Below are positions 1 to 5,380 of a stretch of DNA of 6,259 nucleotides, piece after piece. This DNA is from an uncultured Bacteroidales bacterium (GTDB lineage Bacteria > Bacteroidota > Bacteroidia > Bacteroidales > UBA932): the NCBI GenBank assembly GCA_902488725.1, contig CABTXO010000110.1, positions 1 to 6,259 on the forward strand, given 5' to 3'. The notes below the pieces were generated by a model. That model made no database searches. It saw only the letters and a program-made list of their open reading frames with translations, and was not told where the DNA came from. The position numbers were made by a program, and so were the translations under genes. Within the stretch, counting starts at the first letter, position 1; every line of letters starts with the position of its first letter.

Positions 1-886
1 GCCCCTTGCCAGCCTGGCCGTCTCCGTCATTTTCAACCAGCAGGGCAAGACGGAGAACAAGTCCGTCTCCCGCAGTTTCCGCAAAGGTCCCGAAATGCTC
101 ACGGACGACCTGCTGGAGGAGATCGCGGCGGAAGCGGTGCGCGGAATCGACGAACGGTTCGCGGCGAAACGGCCTGCCGGCGGACAGATGCCCGTGGTCA
201 TGGGACCCGGGGCGTCCGGCATCCTGCTGCACGAAGCCATGGGGCACGCCTTCGAAGCCGACTTCAACCGCAAGGGGCAGTCCATCTTCAGCGACCGGAT
301 CGGCAAGCTGGTCTGCGATCCGCACATCTCCATCGTCGACGACGGCACGCTGACGGGCAGCCGGGGCGCCGTGAACTACGACGACGAAGGGGTACCCGGC
401 CAGCGGACCTGCATGGTGCGCGACGGCGTGCTGACATCCTACCTGCACGACCGCATCAGCGCCCGGTTCTACGGCGTCGCTCCGACCGGCAACGGCCGGC
501 GGGAAAGTTTCCGCTATCCCCCGATCCCGCGGATGCGGGCGACCTACATGGAAAGCGGTCCGGCCGACCCGGCGGACATCATCGCCGGCGTGAAGAAGGG
601 CATCTACGTGGACGAGTTCTCGAACGGGCAGGTGGAGATCGGCGAAGGAGACTTCACCTTCTTCGTGAAGAGCGGCTTCCTCATCGAGAACGGCCGCCTT
701 GCCCGCCCCGTCAAGGACATCAACATCATCGGGAACGGTCCGCGCGCCCTGGCGGACATCGTGGCGGTCGGAAACGACCTGAAAATAGATGACAGTGCGT
801 GGACCTGCGGCAAGGGGCAGAGCTGCCCGGTCTCCTGCGGGATTCCGACCGTGCTGGTACGGCAGCTGACCGTCGGAGGTGCTTGA
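1..886 (+). CDS. tldD: TldD, catalytic subunit of the TldD/TldE metalloprotease (5' partial)
   Basis: The reading frame is open from the left edge (first full codon at base 2) to TGA at 884-886, giving 294 residues. TldD is usually about 480 residues or more, so the N-terminal part lies outside the window; an internal ATG at 95 is not the start. The zinc metalloprotease motif HEAMGH (HExxxH) is at window residues 77-82, followed by the family blocks VDDGTLTGSRGAVNYDDEG and PTGNGRRES (residues 161-169). Cys269 in WTCGKGQS corresponds to the cysteine that, in E. coli TldD, completes the zinc site. The protein ends in LTVGG, typical of the family. TldD forms a heterodimer with TldE that cleaves unfolded peptides; in E. 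coli it processes microcin B17 and degrades the CcdA antitoxin. The tldE gene follows after 13 bases. The substrate here is unknown. Two extra cysteines near the zinc cysteine are unusual (see findings). Any N-terminal signal sequence is not visible. Confidence 0.95.
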   Translation, partial: PLASLAVSVIFNQQGKTENKSVSRSFRKGPEMLTDDLLEEIAAEAVRGIDERFAAKRPAGGQMPVVMGPGASGILLHEAMGHAFEADFNRKGQSIFSDRIGKLVCDPHISIVDDGTLTGSRGAVNYDDEGVPGQRTCMVRDGVLTSYLHDRISARFYGVAPTGNGRRESFRYPPIPRMRATYMESGPADPADIIAGVKKGIYVDEFSNGQVEIGEGDFTFFVKSGFLIENGRLARPVKDINIIGNGPRALADIVAVGNDLKIDDSAWTCGKGQSCPVSCGIPTVLVRQLTVGGA

Positions 887-903
887 AAATGTACGGAATA
901 TGA
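875..903 (+). promoter_or_regulatory. Candidate SD plus 4-codon minigene leading into tldE
   Basis: GGAGG at 875-879 sits 9 bases before an ATG at 889-891. That ATG is in a different frame from tldE and opens only four codons (M-Y-G-I) before TGA at 901-903. This stop overlaps the tldE ATG (900-902) as ATGA, a classic coupling arrangement. tldE's own ATG lies about 20 bases from the GGAGG, too far for normal use. The arrangement is seen directly; any role in translational coupling is inference, and Bacteroidota depend little on SD pairing. Part of the segment also encodes the last residues of TldD. Confidence 0.25.
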
Positions 904-2282
904 TCACGGACAATGAAATAAAGCTGCTCGACAACGCCCTGCGGACGGCGTTGGAAGCCGGAGCACAGAAGGCCCGCCTGACCCTCGTCTGGAGCCGGAT
1001 GGATGCCTACGCCACCCTCAACGGGGCGCTCGACAAAGTGAACCGCTGCCAGGACCGCTCGCTGACGGCCTGTCTCTTCGTGGACGGCCGCTACGGAAGT
1101 TTCTCGACCAACCGTCTGGAGAAGGACGCCCTGAACGCCTTTCTGCAGAAGGCCGTGGCCACGGTCCGCATGCTGGCTCCGGATCCCTGCCGGGACCTGC
1201 CGGATCCGTCCCGGACCGCGCGCGATGCGGTGACCGGACGGGAGCTCGGCCTGCTGGATCCCGTCTGCGGGCATCTGGACGCGGACCGCAAATGCGGTTT
1301 CGCCCTGCAGGCGGCCGTGTTCCCCGCCTGCGGCGGACGGACGCTGACCCCCCCCGCCGGGAAAACCTGCACCCTCATCTCCGAGGAGGGGGAATATTCC
1401 GACACCCTGGTCGACCTGATCCTGATCGACAGCAACGGATTGCGCTGCCGCCACACCGAATCGACCTTCGAATACGGTGTCGAAACGACCGTGCAGGACA
1501 GCGAGGGGCACAAGTACAGCGACTACTGGTGGCATTCCGCCCCGATGCTGGACCAGCTGGAACTGAACGTCGTCGGCAGGACGGCGCTGGAAAGGGCGGC
1601 AGCCCGGATCGGCCCCGAGAATCCGCCGTGCGGGAAATACCGTCTGGTGGTGGACAGCGAATGCGCCGCCAAGCTGGTCGATCCCCTGCTGAAAGCATTG
1701 AGCGGCTATTCCCTGCAGCAACAGAACTCTTTCCTGCCGGACTCGCTCGGAAAGCGGATCTTCCCGGAAGGATTGACGCTGGTGGACCGGGCCCGGAAAC
1801 CCGGCGAAAGCGGCTCCCGCCTCTTCGACACGGAAGGGGTTGCCACCCGGGACGGTCCCATCATCGCAGACGGGGTCGTACGGGAATATTTCATCAACAC
1901 CTACATGGCCGGGAAAATGGGTATGGCACCCACGGTGGAGGATGCCACACGTCCGCAGTTGCTGCGGTACCTGTCTCCCGCCCTGGGGGAATGTTCAGGC
2001 GTGCTCGACCGCGACGAGATCCTGCGCCGCGTCGGAGACGGAATCCTGGTGACCGGCTTCAACGGGGGCAACAGCAATTCCTCGACGGGAGACTTTTCCT
2101 ACGGGATCGAGGGCTTCCGCTTCGCGAACGGAAAGCTCCTGCATCCGGTCCGGGAGATGCTGATCACCGGGAACTTCCTGACCCTGTGGAACGGGCTCCT
2201 CGCCGCCGGGGAGGACGCGCGCTTCTGCATGTCGAAACTTATTCCTACCTTAGCGTTCGAAAATGTCGATTTCAGCAGTTGA
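900..2282 (+). CDS. tldE: TldE/PmbA, non-catalytic partner of TldD
   Basis: A 460-residue protein of normal family length (PmbA is about 450). It belongs to the TldD/PmbA family but has no HExxxH motif, as expected for TldE, which shapes the proteolytic chamber while TldD holds the zinc. Recognisable blocks are FVDGRYGSFSTNR (about residues 60-72), SFLPDSLGKRIFPEG (277-291), STGDFSYG (395-402) and the C-terminal ITGNFL block (from 422) ending in VDFSS. I chose ATG at 900 because the N-terminus then begins MITDNEIKLL, resembling Bacteroidota homologues as I remember them. An in-frame GTG at 879 would add seven residues and overlap tldD by 8 bases, with no usable SD. The gene follows tldD after 13 bases, so the two are almost certainly co-transcribed, unlike E. 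coli, where tldD and pmbA are unlinked. The slyD-like gene starts 23 bases downstream. Confidence 0.92.
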   Translation: MITDNEIKLLDNALRTALEAGAQKARLTLVWSRMDAYATLNGALDKVNRCQDRSLTACLFVDGRYGSFSTNRLEKDALNAFLQKAVATVRMLAPDPCRDLPDPSRTARDAVTGRELGLLDPVCGHLDADRKCGFALQAAVFPACGGRTLTPPAGKTCTLISEEGEYSDTLVDLILIDSNGLRCRHTESTFEYGVETTVQDSEGHKYSDYWWHSAPMLDQLELNVVGRTALERAAARIGPENPPCGKYRLVVDSECAAKLVDPLLKALSGYSLQQQNSFLPDSLGKRIFPEGLTLVDRARKPGESGSRLFDTEGVATRDGPIIADGVVREYFINTYMAGKMGMAPTVEDATRPQLLRYLSPALGECSGVLDRDEILRRVGDGILVTGFNGGNSNSSTGDFSYGIEGFRFANGKLLHPVREMLITGNFLTLWNGLLAAGEDARFCMSKLIPTLAFENVDFSS

Positions 2283-2305
2283 AACCGACCCCAAAACGAC
2301 ACAAA

Positions 2306-2899
2306 ATGAAGATTGAAGACAACAAAGTGGTCGCATTGACCTATGAACTGGAAGTGGAAGGACAGGTCGCCGACAAGGCTACGGAAGAGCGTCCTTTGGA
2401 ATATATTCACGGAAACCACATGCTGCTTCCGAAATTCGAGGCGGAGCTCCTCGGCAAGGAAGCCGGTGAGGCGTTCGGCTTCACCCTGTCCCCGGAAGAG
2501 GGCTACGGCGTCGCGGACGAGAAATTTCGTTTCGACCTGCCGAAGGCGGCCTTCGAGGTGGAGGGGAAGATCCGGGAAGACATCCTGCAGGTGGGCCGGG
2601 TGCTGCCCATGCTGAACAGCGCCGGGAAGGTGGTCCAGGGAACGATCCTTGAAATCAAGGAAGATGCCGTGCGCATGGATTTCAACCATCCGATGGCGGG
2701 CAAGACCCTGCATTTCACGGGGAAGGTGCTCCGCGTGCGCGATGCGTCGGAACAGGAGCTGAAGGAGGGACTGCACGGGGAATATCTTCCCGAAGAGGAG
2801 TGCTGCTGCCACGGCGAAGGCCGCAAGGACGGCGAATGCTGCCACAAGGGCGAAGGCCACAAGGACGGCGAGGGCTGCTGCAGGAAGAAGGGACAATAA
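2306..2899 (+). CDS. slyD: SlyD-like FKBP-type peptidyl-prolyl isomerase/chaperone with metal-binding tail
   Basis: 197 residues, the usual SlyD size. Residues 1-70 hold the split FKBP domain: a first strand (VVALTYELEVEGQ), PLEYIHGNHMLLPKFEAEL at about 30-48 in place of the FKBP loop, and EEGYG at 64-68. The insert-in-flap chaperone domain runs from about 75 to 130 (DLPKAAF to DFNHPMAGKTL), and the FKBP domain closes with FTGKVLRVRDAS (137-148). From residue 165 the tail is rich in Cys and His (Cys166-168, 178, 179, 191, 192; His169, 180, 185). In E. coli SlyD the equivalent tail binds nickel and aids hydrogenase maturation. Here the prolyl-isomerase and holdase role is well supported; the metal partner is inferred, and the tail has more Cys than His. 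ATG 2306 is chosen because the frame upstream of it is an Arg/Pro-rich shadow of tldE and the A-rich leader CACAAAATG is typical of Bacteroidota. The cytoplasm is the expected location, as no signal peptide is present. Confidence 0.93.
   Translation: MKIEDNKVVALTYELEVEGQVADKATEERPLEYIHGNHMLLPKFEAELLGKEAGEAFGFTLSPEEGYGVADEKFRFDLPKAAFEVEGKIREDILQVGRVLPMLNSAGKVVQGTILEIKEDAVRMDFNHPMAGKTLHFTGKVLRVRDASEQELKEGLHGEYLPEEECCCHGEGRKDGECCHKGEGHKDGEGCCRKKGQ
2813..2884 (+). repeat. Two tandem 36-bp repeats encoding the SlyD tail
   Basis: Two adjacent 36-base units, 2813-2848 and 2849-2884, match at 30 of 36 positions by my count. They encode GEGRKDGECCHK and GEGHKDGEGCCR. The match is strongest over the first 24 bases (22 of 24). 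Both units are in frame, so a copy-number change would lengthen or shorten the metal-binding tail by 12 residues without breaking the gene. Confidence 0.8.
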
Positions 2900-2906
2900 T
2901 TCCGGA

Positions 2907-4016
2907 ATGCGCACGGCGGTTGTCATACTGAACTGGAACACCGCTCGGTACCTGGAGCAATTCCTCCCGGCGCTGGTCGGATCGATGCCCGCCGATGCGG
3001 AAGTGATCGTGGCCGACAGCGCCTCCACGGACGGATCCATGGACATGCTGTCGGAAAAGTTTCCCTCCGTCCGCCAGATCCGGCTGGATCGGAACTACGG
3101 CTTCACGGGCGGCTACAACCGCGCCTTCAAAGCAGTCTGCGCCTTGCCGGAAGCGGCGGACCTGGATTATTTTCTGCTCATCAATTCGGACATCGAAGTG
3201 CCTCCGGGCTGGCTGGAACCGCTGGTCGCCTGGATGGACGGCCATCCCGACTGCGCCGCCTGCGGCCCGAAGCTCCGCTCTTATTTTCAGAAGGACACCT
3301 TTGAATATGCCGGGGCGGCCGGAGGCCGTCTGGACCGTTTCGGCTTTCCGTTCTGCCGCGGCCGCGTACTGCGGAGGGTGGAACGGGACAACGGCCAGTA
3401 CGACAGCCCGGCGGATGTGCTTTGGGTGACCGGAGCCTGCCTGTTGGTCCGCAAAAGCGCATACGAGGCGATGGGCGGCCTGGACGGCCGGTTCTTCGCC
3501 CACATGGAAGAGATCGACCTCTGCTGGCGGCTGCAGCTGGAAGGATGCAAGGTGACGGTCGTACCGCAGTCGGTGGTGTACCATCTCGGTGGAGGCACCC
3601 TTCCGAACGACTCCCCCTGGAAACTGAGACTGAACTACCGGAACAACCTCCTGCTATTGGAGAACAATCTCGCAAAGACCTATGCCCTGCGGCTCCTCGG
3701 AGCCGGACGGCCGCCCGAGGAGACGGCCCGCAAGGCCTGCAGGTCCGCGAAACGGACCCTGTTCCTGCGGCAGGCGCTGGACGGCTGTTCGGCCCTGGTG
3801 TACCTTCTGACGGGGAAGTTCGACTATGTACGTTCCGTGCGGGAGGCCCACCGGGAATTCCGGAAGCTGCGTCGGGGCATCCGTCTGCCGGCGGTGCGGG
3901 AATATGCCGCACGGCACCGGACGGTCGCTCCGCCGGAAATATATTCCCGCTGGATCGTGCCGCTCGCTTTTTTGAAAAAAGAAGGTATCTTTGAATATTT
4001 AAGGAAAACGTCATGA
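2907..4016 (+). CDS. Family 2 glycosyltransferase (rhamnosyltransferase-like, GT-A fold)
   Basis: A 369-residue GT2 enzyme, probably cytoplasmic or at the inner membrane face, adding a nucleotide-activated sugar to a surface glycan. The N-terminal nucleotide-binding strand VVILNWNTARYL is at 5-16. A DSASTDGS block (37-44) replaces the common DNxSxDGS. The DXD-like metal-binding motif is NSDIEVPPGWL (93-103). WVTGACLLVRKSAYEAMGG (173-191) and EEIDLCWRL (201-209) form the acceptor/catalytic region, followed by VYHLGGGT (224-231) and NYRNNLLLLENNL (243-255). These features resemble the rhamnosyltransferase-like branch of GT2. The donor and acceptor cannot be read from the sequence. The C-terminal 110 residues are basic and contain only a weak hydrophobic stretch (about 293-301), so I call no firm transmembrane segment. 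It starts 7 bases after slyD and overlaps trkA by ATGA. No other glycan gene is in view, so its pathway is unknown. Confidence 0.9.
   Translation: MRTAVVILNWNTARYLEQFLPALVGSMPADAEVIVADSASTDGSMDMLSEKFPSVRQIRLDRNYGFTGGYNRAFKAVCALPEAADLDYFLLINSDIEVPPGWLEPLVAWMDGHPDCAACGPKLRSYFQKDTFEYAGAAGGRLDRFGFPFCRGRVLRRVERDNGQYDSPADVLWVTGACLLVRKSAYEAMGGLDGRFFAHMEEIDLCWRLQLEGCKVTVVPQSVVYHLGGGTLPNDSPWKLRLNYRNNLLLLENNLAKTYALRLLGAGRPPEETARKACRSAKRTLFLRQALDGCSALVYLLTGKFDYVRSVREAHREFRKLRRGIRLPAVREYAARHRTVAPPEIYSRWIVPLAFLKKEGIFEYLRKTS
3986..3993 (+). promoter_or_regulatory. Candidate Bacteroidota -7 promoter box upstream of trkA
   Basis: TATCTTTG matches the Bacteroidota -7 consensus TAnnTTTG exactly and lies in a short AT-rich island inside the 3' end of the glycosyltransferase gene, 19 bases before the trkA ATG. 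A TTTG at 3971-3974 could serve as the -33 element, but the 11-base spacing is well short of the usual roughly 20. The position suits an internal trkA promoter; a chance match within an AT-rich coding stretch is also possible. Confidence 0.3.
4001..4005 (+). promoter_or_regulatory. Ribosome binding site of trkA
   Basis: AAGGA lies 7 bases before the trkA ATG at 4013, good Shine-Dalgarno spacing. It supports that start together with the ATGA overlap at 4013-4016, which could also couple trkA translation to the glycosyltransferase. Confidence 0.55.
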
Positions 4017-5371
4017 AGATCGTCATTGAAGGTGCCGGCGAGGTCGGTTCCCACCTTGCCAAGATGCTCAGCCAGGAAGCGAACGACATCACGGTCATCG
4101 ACAGCGACCCCGATCGGCTCGCCCAGCTGAACGCGATCGCGGACGTGGTCACCATGGAGGGCTCTCCTTCTTCCATCAAGGTGATGAAGGAAGCGGAGGT
4201 CCAGCGTGCGGACCTGTTCATTTCCGTCGTACCCTCCGCCCCGCAGGACGTGAACATCGTGAGCGCCCTGCTTGCCCGGTACCTCGGTGCGAAACGGGTG
4301 ACGGCCCGGATCGATGACGAGGAATTCCTCACTTCGGAGAACCGGCTGATGTTCAAGCAGATGGGCATCGAGCTGATGTTCTATCCCGAGAAACTGGCGG
4401 CGGACGAGATCGTCGGCCTGCTGAAGCATTCCGCCTCGACGGATTCCATGGATTTCGCGCATGGGAAACTGCAGATCGAAGTGTTCAAGCTCGAAGAGGA
4501 TTCTCCCCTGCTGGACATGAAACTGTCCGAATTTGCAGCGGTGCTTTCGACCTCCGAACTGCAGTTCCGGGTCATCGCGATTTCGCGGAGCGGGGAGACC
4601 CTCATCCCGAAACCGGAAACGAAATTCATGTACCACGACCTGGTGTTCATCATCGCCAAGCGGGACGGCATCCTGCGGCTGATGAAGTTCCTGGGCAAGA
4701 GCAACATCGAAGTGGACCGGGTGATGATCCTGGGCGGCTCCCGCATCGGAGAACTGGTGGCGCGGCAGCTGAGCGGCCAGATCGGCACGGTCAAAATCAT
4801 CGAAAAGGACAAGGAGCGCGGCATGGAACTGTCCGAGAAACTTCCGGACAACGTAGTCGTCATCACGGGCGACGGCCGGAACTCGGACGTCTTGCTGGAC
4901 GAGGGGATCCGGGACTACGACGCCTTTGTAGCCCTGACCGGCAGCGACGAGGCCAACGTGCTTTCCTGCGTGATGGCCAAGCGGTTCGGCGTGGGCCGCG
5001 TCATCGCCGAAGTCGAGAACATTGAATATATCCGTCTGGCGGAAGAGATGGGGGTCGATGCGGTGATCAACAAGAAACTGATCACGGCAGGCAGGCTGTT
5101 CAAGTTCACCCTCAGCGGGAAAGCCCGGATGGTGAAGTACATGAGCGGAACCTCGGCGGAGGTACTGGAGTACACCGTCGCACCGGGCAGTGCGATCACC
5201 AAGGGCAGCCTGAAGGACATCGACTTCCCGCGCGACGCCGTGATCGGCGGCGTCATCCGCGGCAGCGAATCCATCATCGGCGTAGGATCGACGGTCATCG
5301 AGCCCTACGACCGCGTAGCCGTGTTCGCCTTGGCGAGTGCGGTTTCGGAAGTCGACAAGCTGTTCCGGTAG
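4013..5371 (+). CDS. trkA: TrkA, NAD(H)-binding regulatory subunit of Trk potassium uptake
   Basis: 452 residues, close to the 458 of E. coli TrkA, with the duplicated RCK architecture. The first Rossmann domain (about 1-125) carries GAGEVG at 7-12 and the ribose-binding acidic residue Asp30 at the end of the second strand. The first TrkA_C domain is at about 145-225. The second Rossmann domain (about 235-355) has GGSRIG at 241-246, Glu264 as the matching acidic residue, and GDGRNSD and GSDEANVLSC blocks at 286-292 and 310-319. The second TrkA_C domain is at about 370-452. TrkA assembles as a cytoplasmic gating ring on a TrkH/TrkG channel and responds to nucleotides. The ATG overlaps the upstream stop by 4 bases and has an AAGGA site 7 bases before it. 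No trkH follows; the next gene is convergent, so the channel must be encoded elsewhere. Both nucleotide-binding sites look intact. Confidence 0.96.
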   Translation: MKIVIEGAGEVGSHLAKMLSQEANDITVIDSDPDRLAQLNAIADVVTMEGSPSSIKVMKEAEVQRADLFISVVPSAPQDVNIVSALLARYLGAKRVTARIDDEEFLTSENRLMFKQMGIELMFYPEKLAADEIVGLLKHSASTDSMDFAHGKLQIEVFKLEEDSPLLDMKLSEFAAVLSTSELQFRVIAISRSGETLIPKPETKFMYHDLVFIIAKRDGILRLMKFLGKSNIEVDRVMILGGSRIGELVARQLSGQIGTVKIIEKDKERGMELSEKLPDNVVVITGDGRNSDVLLDEGIRDYDAFVALTGSDEANVLSCVMAKRFGVGRVIAEVENIEYIRLAEEMGVDAVINKKLITAGRLFKFTLSGKARMVKYMSGTSAEVLEYTVAPGSAITKGSLKDIDFPRDAVIGGVIRGSESIIGVGSTVIEPYDRVAVFALASAVSEVDKLFR

Positions 5372-5376
5372 CCGGA
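5364..5376. other. Small inverted repeat at the trkA / ABC-F convergence
   Basis: TCCGGTAGCCGGA can form a 5-bp stem with a TAG loop and spans the trkA stop codon. It lies in the only space available for a shared terminator between the convergent genes. No T-tract follows on either strand, so an intrinsic terminator is not well supported. Confidence 0.2.
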
Positions 5377-5380
5377 TGGA

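Noticed and set aside
879..899. GTG at 879 as the tldE start
   Set aside because: The GGAG overlaps or abuts the codon, so it cannot act as its SD. The extra seven residues do not resemble the family N-terminus, whereas ATG at 900 does.
726..1721. Long open frame on the - strand (331 codons) opposite tldD and tldE
   Set aside because: It lies antisense to two clear family members and its translation has no recognisable domain. Long antisense frames are expected in GC-rich coding DNA.
1292..2305. In-frame upstream extension of the slyD-like gene that would make a 535-residue fusion
   Set aside because: The extension overlaps the conserved tldE gene in another frame and encodes Arg/Pro-rich sequence with no domain. 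The SlyD homology begins exactly at the ATG at 2306.
2813..2884. Tandem repeat as a CRISPR-like or mobile element
   Set aside because: It has only two direct, adjacent, in-frame copies without spacers, and it encodes the SlyD tail.
2715..3584. Antisense open frame across the slyD/glycosyltransferase junction
   Set aside because: It has no recognisable domain or sensible start signal and is antisense to two clear genes.
3181..4368. Long open frame on the - strand (395 codons) opposite the glycosyltransferase and trkA
   Set aside because: Its translation is Arg/Ser/Pro-rich with no motif, and it crosses the well-supported glycosyltransferase/trkA junction; it is a shadow frame.
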